Below, piece by piece: positions 1 to 6,201 of a DNA stretch of 9,678 bases. The notes beneath the pieces were generated by a model, which had not been told where the DNA came from, made no database searches, and saw only the letters and a list, made by a program, of their open reading frames with translations. The DNA is from Deltaproteobacteria bacterium UBA5756 (GTDB taxonomy: Bacteria > Desulfobacterota > Syntrophorhabdia > Syntrophorhabdales > Syntrophorhabdaceae): the NCBI GenBank assembly GCA_002418985.1, contig DIFE01000034.1, positions 1 to 9,678 of the forward strand. Reading direction: 5' to 3'. A program made the translations under genes and the position numbers. Each line of letters opens with the position of its first letter. The first letter of the stretch is position 1.

Positions 1-1822
1 TGTTGAAGTCATGGGCGATGCCCCCTGCGAGAACACCTATGGCCTCCATCTTCTGGGATTGATGGAGTTTTTCTTCAAGTTTTCGCTGCTCGGTGATCTC
101 TTCGACAACCACGCTTATGCCCGTAACCGTCCCGGCGGAGTCCTTCATGGGATACCAGCCGGTTATCCATATGCGACCGTTGCCGGGCTGCCCCGTCCCT
201 GGAGCAATCTCCATGTCGGTGACCGGTCTACCCGTTTCCATAACCTGGCGGGCTACCCGTTCGGTCTCGTCTGCGAGCCAGGGGACCATATCCCGAACAG
301 TCCGGCCGATGTGGTCCGCGGCTGGTTTTCCGTCCCACCCGGCCAGCCGTTCATTGATCCTCAGGTACCTCAGGCCGGTGTCCAGAACGCACAGGCCGAT
401 GGGTGCCGTCAGATAATATGTCTCGATTTCTCGTCTTTGTTCCTGCTCCATTTCCTGGCTTGCCCTGAGTTGAGCGGTTCTTTCCTGTACTCGCATCTCG
501 AGTTCGTCGTGAGCCTTGAGGAGCGCTTTCTGCGTGTGTTTGCGTTCGGTGATGTCAAGCGCATAAATACGACAGACCCCGAACTTGGGAATGAGGTGGA
601 CGGTTTCGCCAAACACCCTGTCCTTGATGGTTACTTCCCGGTTGAGAGTGCGTTCGCTCTTCTTATCGCAGTTCTTGAGGATAGCATCAAGGTCCCGGGG
701 ACAGAAGTGTCTGCAGTCCTCCTTGTTCATGCCCATATGTTCAAGAAGTTTTCGCGCACCGGGGTTACAGAAGAGGATTTCACCTCCAAGATCCACCTCC
801 AGGACAGGATTCGGATTGAGTTCCGGAAAAGAAGCGAGATGCCTGATGCTCTCCTCGGCGGTTTTGCGCTCTGTAATGTCCACGTGAAACCACGCGCGGC
901 CATACAATTCCCCCTGCACGAAAATGGGAACGAAGTCCCTGAGACAGGTTCTGCCGCCCGTCATTACAATCTCTTCTCCCCTTACGGGTTTCCCTTCGGC
1001 AACTATTTGTGCTATGCGGGCGACCGCTTTTTCGGGGTCAAGGTAAGCATTCCTGATTTTGTCGATCATCTCCTCCGCGGACACTCCAGCCAGGTCCGCC
1101 GGCGACTCATGGAGGTCAAAAGAGCGGCAGAATTCCTCGCTGGTAAACTCGACGGTACCGTCACTCTTTACGATGAGAACGGCGGAGTAAGTGTTCGACA
1201 GGATAGCGTGGAACCGCTCCAGCGTCGACTGAAGCCTGTCCTCGGCCTCCTTGCGTTCGCTGATGTCGACGCAGACACCGCAGGATCGTAAAGGTTTGCC
1301 GGTGTCATCGTAAAATGTATTTCCAAGTGCATCTATCCAGCGCACCCGCCCGTCTGAAAGGGTGATGCGATAGTCGTTTACGAGGGGTGCTTTTTCCGCG
1401 ATGGATTCATTGATCCTTGCCATTGCCCGCTCACGGTCGTCAGGATGCAGTACTGAGAGCCATGTTTCAAAAGATGGTTTTGCCTCGGGAGGAAGGCCGA
1501 ACAGGTTGTAGAACCCTTCCGACCATATGAGCTGCCCTGTGACCATGTTCCAATTGTAGAATCCGATGTTTGCAGCCTGTTCGGCAATCTCCACCCAGTC
1601 AGACGTCACCCAGGGAGGCTCTCCATCGGGACGTCCGGCCAGTGATGCTTCGAGTTCGGCAATTCTCCGATGCAGCTGGAGGTTTTCTTTGAGAAGGTCT
1701 TTGTTCTTCTTGCTGGAATCTTCTATCATAAACAAGGATAAAACTAAAAAAACCGAAACGGCAAGTACCAGCGCTGGAATATTCCTAACGAGGGTGATAT
1801 TGTATGAATTGAGACGAAACAA
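1..1822 (-). CDS. Membrane-anchored multi-PAS sensor histidine kinase (3' end outside window)
   Basis: Two-component sensor kinase, partial: the gene runs off the window at base 1 just after the phospho-acceptor motif. Translating the minus strand from a TTG at 1822 gives 607 residues without a stop: one hydrophobic helix (about residues 11-31), a short coiled coil (about 35-62), PAS1 (about 76-196, HPDDR, ending VDISERK), PAS2 (about 199-323, ending VDITERK), PAS3 (about 327-428, starting FPELNPNPVLEVD, ending LDITERK), a second coiled coil (429-469), PAS4 (about 465-581), then the HisKA helix QKMEAIGVLAGGIAHDFN with the phospho-His at about 604. The catalytic ATPase domain, and any receiver domain, lie off-window. 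The first ATG is at 1729, but it has no Shine-Dalgarno (SD) sequence and would cut off the hydrophobic helix. The TTG start keeps the helix but also has only a weak SD, so the exact start is uncertain. Family assignment is firm. The ligand is unknown; PAS3 carries several Cys (DCRHFC). It is divergent from the exported flavoprotein at 1956. Confidence 0.9.
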   Translation of the reverse strand, partial: MFRLNSYNITLVRNIPALVLAVSVFLVLSLFMIEDSSKKNKDLLKENLQLHRRIAELEASLAGRPDGEPPWVTSDWVEIAEQAANIGFYNWNMVTGQLIWSEGFYNLFGLPPEAKPSFETWLSVLHPDDRERAMARINESIAEKAPLVNDYRITLSDGRVRWIDALGNTFYDDTGKPLRSCGVCVDISERKEAEDRLQSTLERFHAILSNTYSAVLIVKSDGTVEFTSEEFCRSFDLHESPADLAGVSAEEMIDKIRNAYLDPEKAVARIAQIVAEGKPVRGEEIVMTGGRTCLRDFVPIFVQGELYGRAWFHVDITERKTAEESIRHLASFPELNPNPVLEVDLGGEILFCNPGARKLLEHMGMNKEDCRHFCPRDLDAILKNCDKKSERTLNREVTIKDRVFGETVHLIPKFGVCRIYALDITERKHTQKALLKAHDELEMRVQERTAQLRASQEMEQEQRREIETYYLTAPIGLCVLDTGLRYLRINERLAGWDGKPAADHIGRTVRDMVPWLADETERVARQVMETGRPVTDMEIAPGTGQPGNGRIWITGWYPMKDSAGTVTGISVVVEEITEQRKLEEKLHQSQKMEAIGVLAGGIAHDFN

Positions 1823-1866
1823 TAAGTATCAACCGAAAAGACGACACCTAGGCCGTTGGAATTATT

Positions 1867-1882
1867 ACAACAAAATTGTTGT
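1867..1882. promoter_or_regulatory. Palindrome ACAACA-aaat-TGTTGT in divergent intergenic region
   Basis: A perfect 6-bp inverted repeat with a 4-bp centre lies between the divergent kinase and flavoprotein starts, a typical place for an operator. No regulator can be named from the sequence, and I see no convincing sigma-70 promoter pair close to it. Confidence 0.35.
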
Positions 1883-1891
1883 TTTGGCGAC

Positions 1892-1911
1892 AGACACGAC
1901 GAATTGTGTCT
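1892..1911. promoter_or_regulatory. Inverted repeat AGACAC-(8)-GTGTCT upstream of the flavoprotein gene
   Basis: The 6-bp arms are perfect and separated by GACGAATT. The site lies 45-64 bp before the flavoprotein start codon and 9 bp after the ACAACA palindrome. It could be a response-regulator or repressor site, but this rests on symmetry and position only. Confidence 0.3.
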
Positions 1912-1955
1912 TGATATTCTAAATATGGAAGACTCATCACGTGAAAGGAGAACTT

Positions 1956-3500
1956 ATGAAGAGCGATGAAAAGAAGAAAACAGACGGTGAAGCAAAGTCC
2001 GGCCTTAGCAGGCGAGACTTTATAACAGGAACAGGTATAGCCGCTGTGGCAGGGGCACTGGCAACCGGTGCGCTGTTGCCGGGCAAGGTCGAGGCGGTAC
2101 CGCCGCCAAAGAAGTGGGACAGGACAACCGATGTTCTTATTATCGGCACCGGATACTCGGGTCTGGCCGCAGCCATTGAGGCCCATGATGCCGGATCCAA
2201 AGTCACGATCATCGAAAAGGCACGTATAATCGGGGGGAATTCGGCAATTGCAAGCGGGATCTACAATTGTGCGGAGCCCGATGTACAGGCAAAGTACGGG
2301 ATCAAGGATTCCCCCGAGCAGCACTATCAGCAGACGCTCGCGGCCGGCGATTTCAGGGGCGAGCCCGAGAAAGTGAAATACATGACGGACAATGCGCTGG
2401 CAGGACGCAAATGGCTCGAAAAGCAGGGAGTCCAGTTCGATGAAAAGCCTTATACTGCTGTCGGCGCCCTCTGGGCCAGGAGCTTTGACCCCGCGAACAA
2501 AGGCAGGGGCGGCGCGATAATAAGAGCACTGAAGGCCCAGGTTGATAAAAGAAAGATTCCTATACTGATGAACGTAAAACTCAGGGCTCTTGTCCGGCAA
2601 AAGACCCTTGAGGGTGACATCATGGGGGCGGTAGTCACTGAAAGAGGCAAGGATATATATTTCAAGGCGCAAAAGGCCGTTATCCTGGCGACGGGCGGTT
2701 TCGCCGCCGATGTCGCTATGCGCTCCAAGCACGATCCGCGCCTCACCGCCGACGTTCCGACGACGAACGTGTCGACCGCGACGGGAGAGAGCATTGTCAT
2801 AGCGGAAAACGAAGGCGCCGACGTTCAGGGTATGGACTTTATCCAGATGCTTATTGCCTGCAACTACTACACGAAGAAATACGGATCGTTGACAAACCTG
2901 GGCGTCGATCACGCCCTCTTTGTAAACCTGGAAGGAGTCAGGTTCGTTGCGGAAGACCAGCGTCGAGATGTTATGGCCGAAGCCGTCCTGAAGCAGACAA
3001 GAAAAGTGCTGCTCTGGGTAGCCGACGAACAGTGCGCCAAGAGGTTCAACCCCAAAATGACCGAGGAAATCATCAAGGATAACCTTGCTTTCCGAGCGAA
3101 CACCTTGGAGCAGCTTGCCAGGGTCCTGAACGAGAAGCTCCAGGTGCCTGAAAAAGCCTTTGTTGAGTCCGTTGCGAAATATAATGAGAGCGTCAAGAAT
3201 GGCAAGGATGTACAGTTCGGCAAGAAGCCCGAGAATCTCAAGCCGGTCTCCGTCGGCCCCTTCTATGCGAGCCCGACCCAGGCCGGAGTGCACCATACAA
3301 TGGGAGGCATTGAGACCAAAGGAACCACGTGCCAGGTCATAGATCGGGAAAATAAAATCATCCCGAGGCTGTATGCGGCAGGCGAAGTCACCGGCGGTGT
3401 CCACGGTACAAACAGAGTCGGCGGGAACGCGACAGTCGATTGCGTTGTATTTGGAAGAAATGCGGGGATCAACGCGGCCAGGGAAAAAGCCTGGGGCTGA
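1956..3500 (+). CDS. Tat-exported FAD oxidoreductase, fumarate reductase/flavocytochrome c flavoprotein family
   Basis: Probably a soluble periplasmic flavoprotein that reduces (or oxidises) an organic substrate, using electrons from a separate redox partner. The 514-residue product starts at ATG 1956, with AGGAG at 1946-1950 five bases upstream; an in-frame GTG at 1941 contains this SD and is unlikely. Residues 1-47 form a Tat signal (SRRDFITG, hydrophobic stretch, VEA before the mature part). An FAD-binding GTGYSG lies at 64-69, then the flavoprotein and capping domains, and the family C-terminal signature HHTMGG (446-451) and GEVTGGVHGTNRVGG (476-490). By motif alignment to Shewanella Fcc3, catalytic Arg402, His504 and Arg544 are kept (R337, H447, R487). 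The substrate residues His365, Thr377-Glu378 and Arg381 are replaced (L299, L312-T313, G316). There is no CXXCH heme domain or FMN-binding domain in the protein, and no cytochrome gene in the window. Urocanate, fumarate or a steroid-like substrate cannot be distinguished. Family sure, substrate unknown. Confidence 0.9.
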   Translation: MKSDEKKKTDGEAKSGLSRRDFITGTGIAAVAGALATGALLPGKVEAVPPPKKWDRTTDVLIIGTGYSGLAAAIEAHDAGSKVTIIEKARIIGGNSAIASGIYNCAEPDVQAKYGIKDSPEQHYQQTLAAGDFRGEPEKVKYMTDNALAGRKWLEKQGVQFDEKPYTAVGALWARSFDPANKGRGGAIIRALKAQVDKRKIPILMNVKLRALVRQKTLEGDIMGAVVTERGKDIYFKAQKAVILATGGFAADVAMRSKHDPRLTADVPTTNVSTATGESIVIAENEGADVQGMDFIQMLIACNYYTKKYGSLTNLGVDHALFVNLEGVRFVAEDQRRDVMAEAVLKQTRKVLLWVADEQCAKRFNPKMTEEIIKDNLAFRANTLEQLARVLNEKLQVPEKAFVESVAKYNESVKNGKDVQFGKKPENLKPVSVGPFYASPTQAGVHHTMGGIETKGTTCQVIDRENKIIPRLYAAGEVTGGVHGTNRVGGNATVDCVVFGRNAGINAAREKAWG

Positions 3501-3531
3501 GGTCCGAACAGTCCGGGATGAAGTATTTGAA

Positions 3532-3567
3532 AAAGGGCAGGGAAATTTTCCCTGCCCTTTCTTTTAA
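3532..3567 (+). terminator. Rho-independent terminator after the flavoprotein gene
   Basis: GGGCAGGG pairs with CCCTGCCC around an AAATTTT centre; with the flanking A/T bases the inverted repeat reaches 14 bp on each side. It is followed by TTTCTTTT. It starts 31 bp after the flavoprotein stop codon, and the flanking A run means it could also act on the other strand. Confidence 0.85.
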
Positions 3568-3570
3568 GTC

Positions 3571-3589
3571 AATGGGGTCAGGTCTTTAC
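3571..3589 (+). repeat. TGGGGTCAGGTCTTTAC element, possible REP/Y1-transposase-associated remnant
   Basis: The string AATGGGGTCAGGTCTTTAC matches, from memory, a motif that often flanks IS200-like Y1 (REP-associated) transposase genes in proteobacteria. Only one copy and no transposase are present here, so it would be a solitary remnant. Confidence 0.4.
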
Positions 3590-3777
3590 GGCCTGTTGCT
3601 CAAACCGGTCCACCCTAAGGTCCTCCTGTACACGTGAAAATGGACCGGCACTGAAGGACAACGGGAAAGACGAACGGTGCTCGTGCGATGAGCGGAGGCT
3701 TTGCCGGGTACCGGCACACAAACGTGCTGATGCGGGGTGGGCTTGGAATACAGGGAGAGCCTTGAACATCCCAAAGA

Positions 3778-3817
3778 CTGTCTCACGCCCGTTTGTTACG
3801 GGATAAACGTGAGACAG
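3778..3817 (-). terminator. Nested hairpin downstream of msrA, possible terminator
   Basis: CTGTCTCACG (3778-3787) is a perfect inverted repeat of CGTGAGACAG (3808-3817). Inside it, CCCGT pairs with ACGGG around TTGTT. It lies 36-75 bp downstream of the msrA stop and would fold in the msrBA transcript. The following minus-strand bases (TCTTTGG) are only weakly T-rich, so it may instead be an mRNA-stabilising structure or a mobile repeat. Confidence 0.45.
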
Positions 3818-3852
3818 GCCTTTGAAATCATACATTTTATAAAGCTTCGGTT

Positions 3853-4488
3853 TTAAGAACCTGTGGCCAGGCTTCCCCAGAGCTCTTGCAGTCGCTGGTC
3901 CCGACCGCATGAGTAGCGGTAGTACTTGTACCTCAGCGGGTTCTTCTTGTAATAGTGCTGATGATATTCCTCTGCCGGGTAAAACTCGGTGGCCGGGACC
4001 ACTTCGGTGACGATGGGTTCCTTGAAGGGCTTGTTCTTTTCCAGTTCCCTCATTGATTGTTCCGCAAGCGTTTGCTGCTCCTCGGTATGGTAGAAGATCG
4101 CCGACCTGTACTGGTTTCCGACATCGCAAAACTGGCGGTCTTTAACGGTGGGGTCGATATTATGCCAGAAGATGTCGAGGAGTTTTTCATAACTGACCTT
4201 GCCAGGGTCGTAGACAATCTGCACGGCCTCGGCATGGCCGGTGCCCCCGGCGGAGACTTCCTCGTATGTCGGGTTCTTCTTGTGCCCGCCGGTATAACCT
4301 GCGGTAACCGCCACAACCCCGGGGAGCTTGTCGAAAGGGTCTTCCATGCACCAGAAGCAGCCTCCGGCGAAGGTCGCTTTTTCCGGTTGGGGAGCCGGGG
4401 CGGTCTTGTCGGCATTCTGGGCGGGCGCGGATACAGCCATGGCGATGAGACCGGTGAAAAGGATAACTGCGTAGATCAATGTGCTCAT
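3853..4488 (-). CDS. msrA: Peptide-methionine (S)-S-oxide reductase MsrA, exported
   Basis: Reduces the S epimer of methionine sulfoxide in oxidised proteins or free methionine. The 211-residue product has an N-terminal signal peptide (about residues 1-23, hydrophobic core LIYAVILFTGLIAMAV) and then the MsrA domain. GCFWC carries the catalytic Cys44, followed by VTAGYTGG, GTGHAEAVQ and a YHQHYY segment. Cys194 in the C-terminal YSCGRDQRLQELWG is a candidate resolving Cys; Cys47 and Cys121 are others. I chose ATG 4488 because AGGAGAGGG (4495-4503) lies just upstream and the protein then begins directly with the signal peptide. The ATG at 4512 overlaps the msrB stop as ATGA, has a weaker SD, and would add eight residues (MNTRRGTV). 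It follows msrB in one operon, so both epimers are repaired, probably in the periplasm. Family assignment is certain; localisation is inferred from the signal. Confidence 0.95.
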   Translation of the reverse strand: MSTLIYAVILFTGLIAMAVSAPAQNADKTAPAPQPEKATFAGGCFWCMEDPFDKLPGVVAVTAGYTGGHKKNPTYEEVSAGGTGHAEAVQIVYDPGKVSYEKLLDIFWHNIDPTVKDRQFCDVGNQYRSAIFYHTEEQQTLAEQSMRELEKNKPFKEPIVTEVVPATEFYPAEEYHQHYYKKNPLRYKYYRYSCGRDQRLQELWGSLATGS

Positions 4489-4494
4489 AACTGT

Positions 4495-4512
4495 CCCTCT
4501 CCTCGTGTTCAT
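4495..4512 (-). promoter_or_regulatory. msrB-msrA translational coupling site
   Basis: The msrB stop TGA (4509-4511) overlaps an ATG (4510-4512). The purine-rich AGGAGAGGG at 4495-4503 lies between the msrB end and the preferred msrA ATG at 4486-4488. Both arrangements suggest coupled translation of the two reductases. Confidence 0.7.
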
Positions 4513-5129
4513 TTCTTCCCGAAGAGCTTTGCATATTCCCCGTAGCCTTCCTTTTCCAGGTCGGCTTTGGGGACGAACCTCAGGGCGGCTGAGTTCATGC
4601 AGTACCTGAGCCCCGTGGGCGGCGGCCCGTCCGTGAACACGTGACCGAGATGGGAGTCGCCGTGTTTGCTCCTTACCTCGGTACGGGAACCGAAAAATCC
4701 CCGGTCCTGGCGGGTAACGATATTGTCCGGCTCCACGGGTTTTGTAAAGCTCGGCCACCCCGTTCCCGAATCGTACTTTTCCAGGGAACTGAACAACGGT
4801 TCTCCTGAGACGATGTCAACATATATGCCCTCCGCCTTATTGGTGTCGTATTCATTCCGGAACGCAGGCTCCGTCCCCTCCTCCTGGGTTACGTTATACT
4901 GGAGAGGGGTGAGTTGTTTCCTCAGGGTTGTGTCATCGGGTTTTTTGAAGTTCCTCCAATCAACGGGCTGCCGCTGCATGGATTTATCGCCTGGACGTGC
5001 TTCGCTCATCATCTCCGTATCCCTGGCGTTCTTCGCCGTGGTTTTTTCCTCGACCCCGCTTATACCGGAATTCCGGCAACCAAATAGTACAAGAAAGAAG
5101 ATCATAGTGCTGACTGATAACGGTTTCAT
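4509..5129 (-). CDS. msrB: Peptide-methionine (R)-S-oxide reductase MsrB, lipoprotein, zinc-less and single catalytic Cys
   Basis: Reduces the R epimer of methionine sulfoxide. The 206-residue product has a lipoprotein signal (hydrophobic STMIFFLV, lipobox LFGC, lipidated Cys18), a linker to about residue 55, then the MsrB domain: GIYVDIVSGEPLFSS (101-115), YDSGTGWPSF (119-128), HGDSHLGHVF (156-165), and catalytic Cys177 in RYCMNSAALRF. The start is ATG 5129, preceded by GGGAGG (5134-5139); an upstream in-frame ATG at 5168 overlaps the probable promoter. The usual two CXXC zinc pairs are absent, and the common resolving Cys (DSGCGWPSF) is Thr123. After lipidation Cys177 is the only free Cys, so recycling must use an external thiol, a redoxin or MsrA. 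It is first in an operon with msrA. An envelope location is inferred from the lipobox; inner versus outer membrane is not decided. Confidence 0.95.
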   Translation of the reverse strand: MKPLSVSTMIFFLVLFGCRNSGISGVEEKTTAKNARDTEMMSEARPGDKSMQRQPVDWRNFKKPDDTTLRKQLTPLQYNVTQEEGTEPAFRNEYDTNKAEGIYVDIVSGEPLFSSLEKYDSGTGWPSFTKPVEPDNIVTRQDRGFFGSRTEVRSKHGDSHLGHVFTDGPPPTGLRYCMNSAALRFVPKADLEKEGYGEYAKLFGKK

Positions 5130-5157
5130 TTTGCCTCCCATCACGCAGAACTTTTTT

Positions 5158-5185
5158 AATATAATCACTTGCTCCCCGTCTTCAA
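5158..5185 (-). promoter_or_regulatory. Sigma-70-like promoter for msrBA
   Basis: On the minus strand, TTGAAG (5180-5185) and TATATT (5158-5163) are separated by 16 bp. They lie about 29 bp upstream of the msrB ATG, which fits a transcription start near 5150 and a leader of about 20 bases holding the GGGAGG ribosome site. Confidence 0.55.
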
Positions 5186-5246
5186 TGCGCGTGGCTGCGG
5201 AAGCGCACGCCTCTTTGTTCCGACCGGGTCGATCCTGTCATATACT

Positions 5247-6083
5247 ATGGGTTATGGAACGGTGTTGTTCGTGAATATGTTGGTCATCGACAATGTGATC
5301 TGGATCAGGCTCGGCAGTTTTGCCGGCATATTTCTTCTTATGGCGGTGTGGGAGAGTGCCGCCCCCCGGCGGGTCTTGCGGACTCCGAAGGGTGCCCGGT
5401 GGTTCAGCAACCTCTCCATCACCGTGCTTAACAGCCTTGTGGGGCGCTTTGCCCTTCCCCTCCCGGCGGCGGCGCTGGCCCTTGTTGCACAGGAGCGCGG
5501 TTTAGGCTTGTTCCATTACCTCAATGTGCCTTCCCTCCCGGCGGGTGTTCTGTCCATAGTGCTCCTCGACCTTGCCATATACCTTCAGCACGTGGTTTTC
5601 CACAGAGTGCGAATGTTCTGGTATTTTCACGGTATGCACCACACGGACCTCGATATAGACCTGACGACGGGGGCCCGGTTCCACCCGGTCGAAATCGTGC
5701 TTTCCCTTCTCATAAAGATGGGAATCATAGTGCTTTTGGGAACACCGGCGTGGTCTTTCATCACTTTCGAGGTGCTCCTCAACGCGACGTCCATGTTGAA
5801 CCACAGCAACATCTCCATCAGCACCGCTGTCGACAGGGTGTTGCGCCTCATTGTCGTCACGCCCGACATGCATCGCGTTCACCATTCAGTGATTATCGGG
5901 GAACACGACAGCAATTTCGGTTTCAACCTCCCCTGGTGGGACCGCCTGTTCCGTACATATAAGGGCCAGCCCCGGGACGGGCATCAGGACATGGTGATCG
6001 GCCTTGCAAACTTCAGAGACCCAAAGAGACTCGGCCTGGTGCGGTTGATGCTACTGCCGTTTCTCGAGCGAACAAAATTCTGA
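5247..6083 (+). CDS. Fatty acid hydroxylase/sterol desaturase superfamily membrane protein
   Basis: An integral membrane di-iron enzyme of the fatty acid hydroxylase/sterol desaturase superfamily; members use O2 to hydroxylate or desaturate lipids. The 278-residue product has hydrophobic segments at about 20-35, 55-82, 98-115 and 150-178. The histidine boxes are complete: HVVFH (115-119), HGMHH (128-132), HRVHH (209-213), with extra His146, His186 and His220. The tail FGFNLPWWDRLFRTY (224-238) is typical of the family. The start is uncertain. ATG 5247 has no clear SD and follows a TATACT directly; ATG 5277 is a plausible alternative that loses ten residues. The open frame extends to a TTG at 5169, but this would overlap the msrB promoter, and the extra residues look non-coding. 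The substrate cannot be told. It diverges from msrBA and precedes the flavoprotein at 6202 by 118 bp, with no obvious terminator between. Confidence 0.88.
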   Translation: MGYGTVLFVNMLVIDNVIWIRLGSFAGIFLLMAVWESAAPRRVLRTPKGARWFSNLSITVLNSLVGRFALPLPAAALALVAQERGLGLFHYLNVPSLPAGVLSIVLLDLAIYLQHVVFHRVRMFWYFHGMHHTDLDIDLTTGARFHPVEIVLSLLIKMGIIVLLGTPAWSFITFEVLLNATSMLNHSNISISTAVDRVLRLIVVTPDMHRVHHSVIIGEHDSNFGFNLPWWDRLFRTYKGQPRDGHQDMVIGLANFRDPKRLGLVRLMLLPFLERTKF

Positions 6084-6190
6084 CGGCTCCGGTTTCACCC
6101 GCAAGATCACAGGGGTCTGCAGGCCCGCCCGAGGACAGATTGGCGCCGCTGCACTACAATTAACAGATGGAGCAGAAGAATCCCTGAGGA

Positions 6191-6196
6191 AAGGAG
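6191..6196 (+). promoter_or_regulatory. Strong ribosome binding site for the gene at 6202
   Basis: AAGGAG lies five bases before ATG 6202 and fixes this start. The 118-bp gap before it holds a TACAAT at 6157-6162 but no matching -35 at a normal distance, so cotranscription with the hydroxylase gene is possible. Confidence 0.7.
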
Positions 6197-6201
6197 AATC
6201 T

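Larger units (their letters stand above)
3568..3852. other. Gene-free stretch rich in inverted repeats
   Basis: About 285 bases between the flavoprotein terminator and the msrA stop codon. Open frames here have no SD and no recognisable protein motif, so I call no gene. The stretch holds a TGGGGTCAGGTCTTTAC element (3571-3589), CCGGTCCA/TGGACCGG arms at 3605-3612 and 3641-3648, TGCCGG-gta-CCGGCA at 3702-3716, and a nested hairpin at 3778-3817. This is what a decayed REP-type or Y1-transposase-associated element might leave, but no transposase is visible. Confidence 0.5.

Noticed and set aside
11..1291. Long open frame of 426 codons on the plus strand opposite the kinase
   Set aside because: It has no recognisable motif, no SD, and lies antisense to a frame with four clear PAS domains and an H-box. 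It is a shadow of biased codon use.
1848..3404. Open frame of 518 codons on the minus strand opposite the flavoprotein gene
   Set aside because: The plus-strand frame has a Tat signal, FAD motifs and family signatures. The antisense frame has none and extends into the intergenic region without an SD.
3586..4129. Minus-strand open frames between the flavoprotein and msrA (66 and 183 codons)
   Set aside because: No SD and no motif; the longer one overlaps msrA in another frame. I could not relate them to a transposase.
4489..4758. Extended start for msrA far inside msrB
   Set aside because: The extra 90 residues overlap the conserved MsrB coding frame and look like out-of-frame translation. 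The signal peptide and SD fix the start near 4488.
6139..6154. TTGGCGCCGCTGCAC as a sigma-54 promoter
   Set aside because: The GG and GC elements are seven bases apart instead of ten, so the spacing rule fails.
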